Assembly (NCBI GenBank): GCA_021464415.1
Contig: JAKCWG010000816.1
Coordinates: 62,001-126,000, forward strand
DNA from: Lonicera japonica
Lineage: Eukaryota; Streptophyta; Magnoliopsida; Dipsacales; Caprifoliaceae
Length of the DNA: 64,000 bases
Direction: 5' to 3'
The notes beneath the pieces are model-generated. The model searched no databases. It was not told the origin of the DNA and worked only from the letters and a program-made list of their open reading frames with translations. Shown piece by piece: positions 1 through 11,610 of the stretch. Numbering within the stretch: the stretch's first letter is position 1; each line of letters opens with the position of its first letter. Position numbers and translations under genes: made by a program.

Positions 1-314
1 TATCTAATTTTAATGTCTTTTTTATCTTTAGGGGTAGAAATTTTATTGTTTGCCCGTCAATGCAGTCTTTATTACCAGCCCACTGCCCACCGCATATTAA
101 AATCTAGGATCCATCCTTACCCTTCGTCTTGGTATCCCTTCTACATTATATTATTTATTTTTTGTATTTCATAGTTATTTGATTGTGATACATAATATCA
201 AAGTTATTTTTATATATGTAATCAACAGTCCTTGCACAAATTATGAATATTATAGATTATACTAAAACAAAAATTAGTTTGTTATTATATTTATGTCAAT
301 TAAAATTTTATTAT

Positions 315-342
315 AGCAGCAGCAACAGCAGCAGTAGTAGTA
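315..342. repeat. AGC/AGT trinucleotide microsatellite
   Basis: About nine imperfect trinucleotide units, AGC/AAC passing into AGT, followed after a short gap by AAT-rich units at about 379-410. A simple-sequence repeat in non-coding DNA. Confidence 0.8.
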
Positions 343-469
343 ATTGTCATTAGTAATGATAATAATAGTTGTGAAATAATAATAATAATATTATAATAAT
401 GTAATAATATAAATTATCTTGTGTAGGGACAAACTCAACAACACAAGGTACATTATATTATTAAATAAA

Positions 470-1015
470 TTTAGATTTTGTGGTCCAAATATAATACGTT
501 TGTAAGTAGTAGAGTTATAAAGGTCTAATAATAATATTAAAATGTAGATTTGTAAGAGTCATAATATAAATATAAGGACAATATATGATTGGTATTCAGA
601 TGATTATTTATATGTTGTTTATATTAGAATCCTACTTGAAGTAAAATAAAAAATTTTGGTATTTTAAATATAAAAACTATGAGATTTCCTAAAATATATT
701 CAAATTAAAAACACCAATGGAATCTAACTGAGTGTCTAATTAACTGTGGGTACTTTTAATTTAATAATTAGTATATGATAAAAAATCACAATTAATTAAT
801 AAAAGTCCAAAACATTTTTATTATAACTCAACAATAAATTTGGATTTTATTGTCCAAATATAATACATTGTCAGTACATAGTAGAATTATAATGGGTCAA
901 TAATAAAATTAAAATGAAGATTTGTAAGAATCCTCATATAAATTGAAAATTGTTCGTATTTAGGATTTTATTTATAAGGTTTCTATATTGGAATCCTAAT
1001 GGTAGTATATAATAC
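470..1015 (+). repeat. Diverged direct duplication
   Basis: Two copies of a roughly 180-bp segment, about 470-650 and 835-1015, align collinearly. Shared landmarks include GTCCAAATATAATAC, then a purine-rich TTAAAATG-AGATTTGTAAGA block, then TATT-GAATCCTA. The copies differ at many positions and by small indels, so the duplication is old. No coding capacity. Confidence 0.65.
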
Positions 1016-1243
1016 AAATGAGTGGTATAGATTGTTTTGCGAGGTTCCATTTTTTCAATGTGAGATTTATAGTCTCAATACGCCTCCTAACATGTGGCGA
1101 ATTTTGAACCTATCTTGAGTATGGTTTATATTGGGTGATGAAGAGCACGTGCGACCATTGGGCCCTAACACGGTGAATAGTCTTTCGTCTTAAATCACAA
1201 TAGAGTTTGGAGCATCCAATTGAAAACCATTTGGAAATGGTAA

Positions 1244-1254
1244 ATCCCACATCG
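1244..1254 (+). promoter_or_regulatory. USE-like motif ATCCCACATCG
   Basis: ATCCCACATCG matches the plant U-snRNA upstream sequence element consensus RTCCCACATCG. An AT-rich segment (AATAAG) lies about 26 bp downstream, near the spacing used by Pol III-type U6/U3 promoters, but no snRNA sequence follows that I can recognise. The motif also occurs in plant repeats, so this may be chance or a relic. Confidence 0.2.
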
Positions 1255-1287
1255 GGAAATTGGATCATCACTAAGTTAAGAATAAGA

Positions 1288-1515
1288 GCTACTCCACACA
1301 TCGCTAATTAGTTTTTGGTTGAAAGTACCGAACTCTAATATAGTATGAGAACGATCGTCACTAGGCAATATATAAAAATAATGTCACACGGTCACCACAG
1401 GTTACTCCATCTATTACTAATTAGTTTTAGGTGCACAATTTTATAGCCTATGTAAAGAAATATGACCACCATTATCAATTAGCTTCAAGTTGAATGTTCT
1501 GAATACTAATAAATT
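1288..1515 (+). repeat. Three degenerate copies of a CTAATTAG-containing unit
   Basis: Related segments recur at about 1288-1322, 1400-1432 and 1459-1490, each with an ACTCCA or ACCACCA start, then a CTAATTAG or TCAATTAG core and GTT-rich tail. They look like an old local duplication without coding capacity. Confidence 0.4.
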
Positions 1516-1675
1516 GCTGATGCCGTAAAACTAAAGCTTAACTCTTTGTGGCAATGGCTTCATATAATTAGTGTCCTCTGTTTATACCGCTGGCCCCCTT
1601 ATTTTTAGAAACAAAACTCTTCTAGGATTACGCGAAGGGGGGCATACAACATTTACTTAGCCGAATATTCTAATT

Positions 1676-2207
1676 TGAGTTATTAATAATTTATTTTTTA
1701 AAAGTTTACCAACTTTACACTTTTATTCATGAAGTTCATTTTGCACAATGCCGATAAGTTTTTGGATAGAAAAGACTATGTGGGCAGAACGTGCTTACTA
1801 TAGCTAGACACTATAGCGGGGATAAAACAATGATCAAGCAACTATAATGCTCCTTCCTAACTCATTTTGCCCTAATTGGAGCTTTCAATTGAACTAAAAT
1901 GTATTAATTTGTTCGCTTGTTTTCTCTTTATCTTTTTTTCAACTTCACACTTTGATTTTGTTTTAATTTAGTCTTAAGACAAACATATATGAGATTACTA
2001 TAGTAGCTTGACCGTTTTACCCTGGCTATAGTGCTCACGTGCAATGCACTTGGTCTTTTATGTCCAAAAAATATAATGGTGAGTAGAGTTTCAGACTAAA
2101 GTGAAAATGGGAGCAAACTTTAAGGACGGGCATTATCAAAATGAACTTCATGGATAGAAGTGGAAAAGCGAATAAACTTTAAGGCGGTGAATTATTAATA
2201 ACTTTTC
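1676..2207. mobile_element. Fold-back (MITE-like) element with long inverted arms
   Basis: The left arm (about 1676-1850) is complementary, with mismatches and small gaps, to the right arm (about 2000-2207). Clear paired blocks are CATGAAGTTCATTTTG at 1729-1744 against its complement near 2137-2152, and the ACTATAG-rich blocks near 1797-1850 against about 2000-2035. The outer ends share GTTATTAATAATT. About 150 bp separate the arms and no protein is encoded. This architecture fits a non-autonomous fold-back or MITE-like transposon. I could not settle the exact ends or a target duplication. Confidence 0.6.
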
Positions 2208-2993
2208 CATTTTTAATTATGTGGTGAAATTCATATATTCGGTTTTGAAGCTACAACCATCTGATTATGAGAATGGTGCACTTCAATTGAGTTAAAAGCT
2301 CAAATTCCCACAAACAACATCTTGCAACCGTATTAGTCGATTAGATTTAGTGCTTTGTGTTTGTAAAATGTTAATATTATTGTTGAGAAATGACAAGCAA
2401 TGTCATAAAGCTTGTTTTAATTTTAATTAAAAAAAAAGTACAAAAATATCCTCAATTATTTAGTGCGGGCAAAAAAAACAATTTTATTTTTATTTTCTTG
2501 AGGATGTTTATAGGATCGATGTTGGAAACTTTCTTAATTGGTTAGGTAAGCAAAACGACAAGAAAATGTTTGTTTCAATTGAGAATGCACGAAAAATAAT
2601 AGAGCCGCCTACTTTGAACAACTATGCAAATGTGCATTTTATTTGTATTAAATACTGGGTATTGTAAAAGCCAATACTGGCATTATCATAAATTTATCTT
2701 TTAAAACAATTTGTAAATTGACTAGAGGCTTAAATTTAAAGTGAACGGGGAGAATACTCGAACTCCGTGACTCTTGAATAAATTGGTATTCAAGTTTAAA
2801 AGGAAAGATTCGAATTAATGACCGGTGAATAAATTAGAGTTTTTGCTTCTGAAAATTATGTCCTCTATTGAAAAAGCTTAAAATATAATATTTAGTAGAA
2901 GAATATCATGAAAAGATAATTGTGTTACAGGATTTTCACCTTTGCATTCAAGAAATGGGAAAAATTGGCATAATATGATGACAAAGAGATTAT

Positions 2994-3015
2994 GAATATA
3001 TATATATATATATTC
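2994..3015. repeat. TA dinucleotide microsatellite
   Basis: A run of alternating T and A flanked by GA and TC, so the whole 22-bp tract is a perfect palindrome. Confidence 0.85.
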
Positions 3016-3551
3016 TAAGTGTTTATCATTAAAAATACTACGGGGAGGAGAAATGACCCATGGCCGCCTAAGTGGACAGGCAAAGTTAATGTGGCTTGAA
3101 CTAAACATCTTGGTCAAAGGATATATACAATATCAAAAGATAATTATATTATGTAGAATGTTGATAACAGTTAAGGTAAAAAAAAAAAAGGTTAAAAACA
3201 AGGTTTTGGTTAAAAAAAAAGTAAGAAAGAAATATATTTATCCAGAGACATAAGATACTTGTTGAACTGGGTGGGTCCGTCATGAGTAAACTATAAATGT
3301 ACGGATTGACATTACTATGTTCTCAAACTGAGTATCCTTAAACTGGGATTGGAGAATTCTATTTATGATTAAAGTGGTTTTGTAACTTATTTGTAAAAAT
3401 AAAGTATTTTTTTACTTATTTGTATAAATAAGGTGATTTAGATATTTTGTCTTTATTAGACATTTTTAAAAATTAGACTTTAGTCCTTAGATTTGGTTAT
3501 AAATTAATTTGTAACCTTTCAGATTTAAGAAAGACGCAGAAAACCCCATTT

Positions 3552-3565
3552 TGGTATCAGAGGTA
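3552..3565 (+). promoter_or_regulatory. tRNA-Met primer-binding-site-like motif
   Basis: TGGTATCAGAGGTA closely matches the initiator tRNA-Met primer site used by caulimovirids and many copia elements. It lies about 140 bp before the first viral-looking frame. If it is the viral site, its place between the right-end ORF and the coiled-coil ORF on a circularised map is unusual; it could instead belong to another retroelement remnant. Confidence 0.5.
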
Positions 3566-3688
3566 GAAGAGTTATCCCAAACTCCTTTCCTCACAGACTT
3601 CAAACAATAGACGTTGTTTAAATAGATGCCCTTGGGAATATTCCCTCGCATCTACACCTCTATTTTTGGAACAAATCCAGACTACTAA

Positions 3689-4120
3689 CCTATTCTGATT
3701 CACCACATCGGAGCAGAAGGGTGTTTAACAACTCAGACTAAAGGTTGTTCACATATAAAACATATACCTTTAAAACACTCAGAAAGCAAGCAGGTTATTG
3801 CAGGAGCAATAAATTGCTTATTAGACCAAAACCAATATTTATTATTAGTTTTGCAACAGACCCATATTGATCTCCAAAAGATCAAAACAGACATCCAGCT
3901 TCTGGATCTAGAAACCAAAAATAATACTAGACTAATTAAAGAATTAGACCAACAAATCCCTTCGGATTTTGTTACTACGTTGAGAGAAATCCTCAGCACA
4001 ACTAGAGAAACAAAAAAGATTTGCAAAGAGCAAAATCCTTCTCTAGAGACAAGAATCGACGAATTAACTAAACAAATTCGCCTATTAGACGTTAAGCTCA
4101 AGAAATTATCCTCTGAGTAA
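3689..4120 (+). pseudogene. Small coiled-coil ORF of the pararetrovirus
   Basis: A single frame is open from 3689 to the TAA at 4118-4120 (about 143 codons) with no clear ATG near its start. The product is rich in Lys, Glu, Leu, Ile and Gln with heptad-like spacing, for example QLLDLETKN and IDELTKQIRLLDVK, so a coiled coil is likely. It ends 47 bp before the ATG at 4168 of the polyprotein. In badnaviruses and tungroviruses a small coiled-coil protein that binds virions is encoded at this place. The assignment here rests on position and composition only. Confidence 0.55.
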
Positions 4121-4167
4121 TCTAAGATTATACCTAGACTACACAACTATATTCCATAAATATAAAA

Positions 4168-6502
4168 ATGGAAATAGTTAATACAGACTGGAAAGAAGTT
4201 CCAGGAGAAATCATTCCTCAAGATATATCAGACTTTTATCGAAAGAAAATAGAAAAGATGAGTGATGAAAGATTCTCTCACAGATTCATTGAATCAGAAA
4301 TCAATGGTGCTAATAAAGTAACAATCTGCATTCTAGATAGACTAAACTTCATTTCTACGGCTATAGCAGCTACCCAAGATTGTGAGTATAATTTTGCTTA
4401 AAATCTAATAAATGATTTGCAAGCTAAGACTGAAGGATTAAGAACCTTCTATAATGATTTTGTTAAGTTCCAACAAAACTTAGCATATTATCTAGACGAA
4501 AAATGGGAAAATCATTTCAAGACTTAAGAAGCTACCATAAACGAATTTACAAAAAATTCAGATAAGGTAGAAAGACAGTTAAAAGAAATCATGAATGGAA
4601 TACAAGCCATTTATGAAAAATCCAGGCAGACAAGTCAAGCAGATTTAGACACACCTCATATATTGATGTATGTCGATAAACTTGAAAGAAGTTTCAAGGC
4701 TTTAGATGCTAGACTTACAGAAGAGATTGCTTCTAGACAAGACTCAGAGAATATGAATGTGCATGAATTAAAAAAAATATATTGCAATAACACATAGTTC
4801 TCTAAAAGAAAATACTAAGACTGTAAATGAAGAATTATACATTAAATTGTATAAAGACCAGTTGGCTCTTAGGGAAACCCTTATTAGTCAAATCAAAAGA
4901 CAAAATGATTATTCAGAATCATTAGATAGAATTGAGAAGAAAATTGAACAGAAGCAAGAAATCACTTGCAAGTTCAAAGAAACTACATCCATCATAATAA
5001 AAGAAGAATCTTCGACAAGAAGAATTAGAAATGATGGGTTAGACAAAACTAGAAAAATAGCTAGCCTTACCCCTAGCATTGGACATCAAAATATGATGAT
5101 CCAAAGAGTAAGAGACTCTTCCTCCAACATAAGAACATGGTGGAGAGAAAGAAATATTTCATACCCACTTCAATGGAAGGAATGGGGAGAAATGGACTGG
5201 AAGTATGCAGAAGAATCCATAAGTAATGGACAGCTTCCTCCAGTTAGATATATAGACTTGTTCCGAAAAGGAGCTATCCCTAAGACACCTAGCTACAACA
5301 TGACTTATTGTAGTAGGAATCATATCATCGAAATGAATTATACAGAAATTCAGATCTTTGAACCAGACTGGTTAAGATCAAGAGGAACAGACAGGAACTT
5401 TCAATTCTTAACATTTGGACTCTTCCGAGCAAGAATCCAAGGACTGCATAGACCGCAAAATGGAGTTAACATCCTTTGTTGCTTAGTTGACAAAAGATGA
5501 AAAGATTTCCAAAAGAGCCTAGTTGGAATAGCCCAATTAGAGATGTCAGACAATATAGGATACTTTAATGTCACTTCGGCATTTACAGTATCTATACCAT
5601 CAGCCAAACACTTCAAGTTAATCTTATATGCCATAGGCTATGAAGATTATGTGTTACCAGACGCAAACATTAACATAGAATATCAAAGTTATGTTAAGTT
5701 TTCTCAGAAAGCATTCGAAGGAATGCAACCAGGTATTCCACAAGGAAGAGTGAATGAACAAATCCTTGTCATAACGAATACTTCAGACTTCAATAATACG
5801 TACAGTATAAAAAATACTGGACCTATGAAAGAACATGCTAAGACCCTCTGGCAGTTGCCAGAATTCCAAAAGACAAAGGCTGTACAGAATGAGCCTTTAT
5901 ATATTGCCCAAGATAACATCACAGGCAATATTAATATACAGTTTGCTCCTCCAAAGTTCAAGGCAAAGAGTATTAGAATTGAGGAATCAAGATTTAGAAA
6001 CATGGGAGATTTCACAATGGATGATCCTTCAGAAGGACAATGTAGTACTGCTAGAACGTTACAACATGCTCCAAATTATAGACCCAGAAATTCTATAGAC
6101 AATCATGATATTTTGTATGAGAAGGCCAGAATCCAAAATCTTGGACATAACCTAACAGACCAAGAAAAAGACACATACAAAAATAATCTTGAAAGAAGCA
6201 ACTCAACTAGATACAATATGATGATATCTAGTGAGATTATAAAAGACCTAAGAAATTCTAAGGACACAAAAGAGCTTCTAAGAAAATTAAGACTCCAAGA
6301 AAAAGATGAAGAACAACAAGTGTTTCCAGTTGCTACGGCAATTCTAGGAGGAGACAATGCTAAAATAAGTGAAACCTCGAGAAGCAGGTTTAATCTATTT
6401 GAGACTCCTGCCGCTATAAATATTTCTATTTATAGTGATAGTATTATTAAGATTAAACCAGATTATGTCAAAGGATTATCCACGACAGCTATAGACTTCT
6501 AA
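4168..6502 (+). pseudogene. Pararetrovirus polyprotein, N-terminal and probable movement-protein region
   Basis: ATG at 4168 follows an A-rich context and fits the polyprotein start. Frame 1 runs to about 4770 with TAA at 4399 and 4525; after a frameshift in an A-run near 4755-4775 the reading passes to frame 2 and continues to TAA 6500, interrupted by TGA at 5498. The first part (to about 5000) is charged and helical. The middle (about 5100-6000) is a globular region placed where caulimovirids encode a 30K-type movement protein; I judge that from order, not from a motif I can prove. The last part (6050-6350) is Lys/Glu/Asn-rich linker. Confidence 0.6.
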
Positions 6503-6566
6503 AGTACAAAGAATATGGCTTCAGTAGCCATCAATCCAGTAGGTATCTACCTAAACTTGGCTTCAG

Positions 6567-7784
6567 ATGCACATGTGCTTTGCGTCTAACGAAAGTTGGG
6601 ATGCAGAATCATGTAGAAGATGTGCTGAACAATCCCTAAAAGGAATTGTAAAGAACTATTTAGATAGTTTAAGAACAGCAACAGACGAAGCTAGTATAGC
6701 TAAGCTAGCAAGATTCAATGAGACAAGAGACCAAAGAACTGTAAATGGTTATGTACAACTCTTTACAGCTGAATTCATTGGTGCAAGCCACCTTGCCCAA
6801 GAATCAGAAGTAGACGTAGCAAAAACTAAGTTATCACTACTTAGTATATACAGTTTAGACAAGATCAACGAATATAGTAATAACTATGAAACGTTGTGAT
6901 ATCAGATAAAAGAGTTTACCACAACTCTTAAAGACGAGTATTTCAGGAAACTCCCAACTATTGGACACCTTCTTATTAATGAATATAGAAAGTGGCCCGG
7001 AGTTAATAATACTAAAGAAGATACTCTTGGTGAAAGAATAAATTTTGCCAAAGACTACATCAACGCTAAAAGACACGAGAAAGCACAAGATGCTTTGATT
7101 AAAGAGACATTTAAAAATATGCCTTCAATCAAAGATGAAAGAGACATAGCACCTATCCAATGGGGTTGTCGAAGAAGTAATTCCAAAAGCCATAAAAAGA
7201 AACATTGAAAACAGACTTTCAAAGCTACGATTAATACATACCCCAATAATAAAAAATATAAATTCAGAAAATCAACTAGCTTTAGAAATCCAGAGAAAAG
7301 AAAAAAAATATTTCCTAGAAGGAGATATTTCAAGAAGAATTCAGACACCAAAAAGAAAGTGCCTAATTATAGAAAGAGCGAAGATAAGAAACCAACAGCC
7401 AATAATTCAAAAAATGAATGTTGGGTGTGCGGAAAGACTGGACATTTCGCTAGAAGCTGTTCTCAAAGAGGGAATAAAGAAATAAAACCTAGCGTTAGAC
7501 TAGTAGAAGTCATGCTTACCCAAGCTGACTCACAAGATTTAGACCTCATATATAACATTGAGTTATCAGACTTCGAAGTAGATGATAATGCCAGTGTGTA
7601 TAGTGCATACACAACTGAATCAGATACAGAATCCTCCTCTGAAGAAGAAGAGGAATTTAAAGAATGTTTTGTTATCATAACAATTGATGATGACGAATTA
7701 ATAGAAGAGACTAATTATCTAGACTATGAAGAAGCCAGTTATTGCTATAATTTAACAGACGCATGGCGACCTTCCCAACCATAA
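6567..7784 (+). pseudogene. Pararetrovirus capsid region with CCHC zinc knuckle
   Basis: Frame 3 is collinear from about 6580 to the TAA at 7782, broken by TGA at 6897 and 7206. The segment holds a helical core, then a Lys/Arg-rich stretch (about 7180-7400), then a zinc knuckle C-x2-C-x4-H-x4-C at 7419-7460 (CWVCGKTGHFARSC), then a very acidic tail with Ser/Glu runs (about 7590-7740). Basic region plus knuckle plus acidic tail is the standard layout of caulimovirid coat proteins, which package the DNA genome. A frameshift near 6580-6590 separates it from the preceding region. Confidence 0.85.
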
Positions 7785-7852
7785 AGAATGGTTAGAATAC
7801 CACAGTGCTACACGAATCTAAGCCATCGATGTAAATTCGAAATGAAATGTAG

Positions 7853-8122
7853 CCCTGCGACTTCACTTGTGATTATTGTTTTAGAACAATATCACTTGAG
7901 TTATTCATGGTATGCATTACATGCAAACTTCATTTCCATGAAGACTGCTGGAGACAAGAATTTCGTACTATGTACGAAAATAAGTATGATCACATACTAA
8001 ACACAAACATAGATAGATACTATCAAGAAATTGATACAAATAGACTTAGAAAGATAAAGGAGGGAAAAAGAAAAATAGATGAATATCTCCTCAGACAGTC
8101 CCTAATATTCCAAGTCCCTTAA
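7853..8122 (+). pseudogene. Second Cys/His cluster of the pararetrovirus polyprotein
   Basis: Frame 2 is open from 7853 to TAA 8120. It begins with a dense metal-binding pattern, C-x3-C-x2-C-x12-C-x2-C-x4-H-x3-C, spanning 7856-7950, followed by a charged helical stretch. A second Cys-rich finger between the capsid knuckle and the protease is known in several caulimovirid genera. Frameshifts near 7782 and 7830 separate it from the capsid frame, and a TAG lies immediately upstream at 7850. Confidence 0.6.
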
Positions 8123-8910
8123 AAGGAATTGAAATCAGAGAACAGAATAATCTGGGAGTCCAAACTAAAGGAACTTTTATAAGCTTTATTGAAATAAAAA
8201 TCATTAATCCAGATTATCCTAGACTACTCTCTGCATTAATAGATACCGGTTGTACTACCAGTATCTGCAAGTCAAATGCATTTCCAGATGAGTATTATAG
8301 ACCTAGCAATCAACTTATCTCCGGACGAGTTGCTAATGGGGATTACTTTGAACTCCCATTACAGACTATACATATTTATTTCCAAATAGGAGACAATGAA
8401 TTTATGCATGAATTTTATGTCATGGATCCACCGTGTAAATTCACAGGGAATCTTTTAATTGGAAATGATTTCCTTCGTAAGACTCAGCCTTTTGCTCAAT
8501 ATGATGATAAAATAGAATTATCTCATATCAGCAAATTTGATACTCGGACTATGCTCATATCTAAAGACCGAGCATTTGACCTCATGCAAGTCAAACCTTC
8601 ATGGGTTCCCCCTCAGAGTTCTACAGCTAAGTGTGGTGAAATAGAGGAAATTACTGCCCCTCTTAAATACAAATGCACTTGTCCAGACAAGAAATGTTAT
8701 AAACAGATAACATTAATCCAACAAGAGATTGTTGATCAGATTAGACATCATCTCTTGGCAATCCAAGAAATGAGAAAAAGAAAAAAGATAGACATTAGAT
8801 CCTTAGAAGTTGAAAAAGATAAGATCAAGGAATTAGCAATTCCTACTACTGGAGAAAATCCTATAAAAAATGGGAAAAGGATAAGGCTTATTGCCAAATC
8901 ATACCCATAA
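8123..8910 (+). pseudogene. Pararetrovirus aspartic protease region
   Basis: Frame 1 is open from about 8113 to TAA 8908. The catalytic triad DTG is at 8242-8250 in the context ALIDTGCTTS, and the second conserved part of the retropepsin fold, LLIGNDFL, lies near 8450-8475. The family processes the polyprotein into mature products. A Lys-rich connector (8755-8900) leads to the reverse transcriptase; the frame changes in an A/G-rich run near 8865-8880. Confidence 0.85.
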
Positions 8911-10360
8911 ACCTGGACGCCACCATAAATGGAGGCACCTATAAGAAAGGATATTCCCAGAGAGATAAAGAAGAATTCCAAACAGAGATAAATAGTCTAC
9001 TCAAGGGTGGAATGATTCAAGAAAGCGTTAGTAGACATAATAGCCTTGCCTTTTATGTTAAAAATGAATCAAAAAAGAAAAGAGGAAAAAGACGAATGGT
9101 ATTAGACTATAGAGCTCTCAATAAGAATTGTGAGTTTGATTCATACAAAATACCAGATAAGAATAATCTTATTAGTCTTATCGAAAATAGAAAGATATTT
9201 AGCAAATTTGATTGTAAGTCTAGTTTCTGGCAAGTCAAAATGCATCCAGACTCCATACCGTGGACGACTTTTAGTGTACCACAGGAAAAATATGATTGGC
9301 TAGTAATGCCATTTGGATACAAAAATACCCCACAAGTCTTTCAGAGAAGAATTGACGGCATTTTTAGAAAGTATTCATATTTTTGCCTAGTATACATTGA
9401 TGATGTGCTAGTTGCAAGTCATACAGAAGAAGACCATATAGAACATCTTAGAATAATAATAGACAAATTTGACGATCACGGTATTATTATTTCTCATAAG
9501 AAGACGCTTTTATTTCAAGAAGAAATAGACTTCATAGGAGTCCATATAAAAAATGGAAAAATATATCCTCTAGACCATATTACTAAAAAGATTTTAGACT
9601 TTCCAGACATAATCATTGACAGAAAACAATTACAAAGCTTCCTTGGGTTGCTTAATTGTGCCACAGACTACCTTAAAGATTTAGCTGGGAAAAGGAGAAG
9701 TTTTACCGCTAAATTAAAAGGAACCGAAAAGACTAATCCATTTAATTGGACAAAAGACGACATGGATATAATGACTAAATTAAAAGAAGAAGTCAAAAAT
9801 ATCCCTGGATTAGAGATGCCTAATGCAGAGGACATCTTCATAGTAGAAACAAATGCTTCAGACAAATAATGGGGTGCAATCTACTATGCTTTAGACTATT
9901 AGACGAAGAAGAAAAAGTTGTGTAAATACAGCTCAGGGTTACTGATCCCGAAACTAGATACACAACCCACGAGAAAGAAGTTATCACCATAGTAAGAGCA
10001 ATAGAGAAATATATGCTCTTTTTAAGACCAAAACACTTTACTGTGTATACAGACTCCAGCTATGCTGTCAGATTTAGATATCTAAATCTAAATAGATCAA
10101 AGACTAATAGACTAATTAGATGGCAACAATCTCTCAGTGATTATGATTTTAGCATAATTCATATTAAGGGAAAAAAGAATACAGTTCCTGATATTATTTC
10201 AAGAGAACCTGTGTTTGCTGAAAATCTAATAATTTGTTTTATGTTATCAACAGATAAACAGACTAGACCAATGGAGACAAGAGGAAGCTCTAGCAGAAAG
10301 ACCAGATTTATCGATCAGGTTGAAATCGCCAAGTACCTACAAGGTGCATATGACATTTAG
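8871..10360 (+). pseudogene. Pararetrovirus reverse transcriptase and RNase H
   Basis: Frame 3 from about 8871 to TAA 9867 covers the reverse transcriptase: the DYRALN motif near 9104, the FSKFDCKS block, the MPFGYKNTP motif near 9306 and catalytic YIDD at 9393-9404. RNase H follows: TNASD at 9852-9866 stands where the first catalytic Asp is expected, then a stop (9867), another stop near 9900, a frameshift near 9935, and the HEKE and YTDSS motifs in frame 2 up to TAG 10358. These enzymes copy the pregenomic RNA into DNA. No integrase follows, as expected for a pararetrovirus. The copy cannot be functional. Confidence 0.93.
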
Positions 10361-10390
10361 ACTCAGGCTAGCGAAAGAAGCAAGCTGAAG

Positions 10391-11610
10391 ATGCCTAGAC
10401 CCATTCTAGAAAATCTAGATGAAATACTCAATCCCCCAGGGAAAAGGAGTGAAGAAATTTGCAGGCAAAACAAGATAATCAGAGGAATGTTCTTCCCCGA
10501 ATACAGACCAGACCAAAGGTTTCCAGATTTAGTTAAATTCAGAAGAGAATTCACTAAAGAAACTCTCACTCTAATAGACGCTCTATGGTGGAATCATTCC
10601 AATAACCTCAAAATAGAGTTCAGACAAAATTTGGTTGTTACAGCCAGATTTATGAGGATGCAGTGGATTGTTATCTCCCAGATAAATCCAGCTCCTCCCA
10701 GAAATTTAATAGAGGCACCTAGACCCCAAGAAATGACCTATGCCAGAGCAGCAGGTCAGACAAAACTTGCAAGGGAAAACAAGAAGAAAGATCTTGTTTA
10801 TGAAAAAAAAGGTTCTTCATCAATCTTCTTACCCCGTTAAGGAAAGAACGAGAGGTACAAAATAATGAAACAATGAACCTAGACTCATTGAACTTAGACA
10901 TTGCCGAAACCTTAAAAGAAATCGGCAATTATCTCTTCAACAGAACGATTCCAGGGCATGCATCGTTTATGAAGGGATTCTATGAAGATGTACCTCAGAT
11001 AAATATTTAGGGAAAGATAAACATTCCTGTAGAACTCTTGTCTAGCCAAGGACTCATTGGCCAGATTTTCATACAGGAAACTACATACTTAGACTGTTTT
11101 GGCAAAAAAATAGCCAATTACATCGAGACAGTCAAGGAATACCTTCCCCTCTATTTAAGAAGTTATTCTATTGGTCCAGAAGCAGGGTTCAACCATGAGA
11201 TTGGAGGATTCTAGCTCGTCCGGTTCTCAGAAGAACCATGCTCAGACGTAGATGGACACTATTCAGCAGAACTCGAGCCCATTGAAGGGAGACAGAATCC
11301 CTCAGCATTAAAAGTCAACAGGTCCTTAGGAATCCTAAGGATTATGGATGTACTTTTAAATGAAGAGAAATGGTACACCGTGTGCCAAGAAGATGATCTA
11401 ATCATCCAAGCACAAGAACCCTTTGGAGGGAGGATGACTAGAGGACAAACCAAAGGCACGGAAGTAATAATACCAACCACTACTTCCAATATTGCCAACA
11501 TAGAAGAATATTGGAGCACCATTAGAGGCTCCATCCAGACTTACCAACAAGACATCGCTAGTAGAGCTCCTAGCCCAAACGACTACATCAAGGTAACGGC
11601 TGACGACTAG
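10391..11610 (+). pseudogene. ORF downstream of reverse transcriptase, function unknown
   Basis: An ATG at 10391, 30 bp after the RNase H stop, opens a frame to 10840. After a frameshift near 10830 the reading continues in frame 1 to the tandem stop TAG-TGA ending about 11613, with TAG at 11008 and 11212. Repaired it would be about 405 aa. The N-terminal third is basic with several Trp and Arg; the C-terminal third is acidic. I recognise no domain. A protein of similar size follows the polyprotein in tungroviruses and in florendoviruses, of unclear function in both. Either assignment is open. Confidence 0.6.

Larger units (their letters stand above)
1..3551. other. AT-rich intergenic DNA
   Basis: No credible gene is visible. 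Open frames here are short, start at non-ATG codons or are of low complexity (for example a lysine-rich frame around 3053-3253 made by A-runs). The stretch holds a trinucleotide repeat, a diverged direct duplication, a fold-back element and a TA microsatellite, each listed separately. The last 250 bp before 3552 are T/A-rich and could belong to host DNA or to the flank of the pararetrovirus that follows; I cannot place the border from one copy. Confidence 0.7.

Noticed and set aside
1110..1301. Minus-strand 63-codon frame
   Set aside because: No homology or codon signature; overlaps the repeat-like block with the USE-like motif.
3053..3253. Lysine-rich small ORF
   Set aside because: A-runs in AT-rich DNA; no domain and no second copy.
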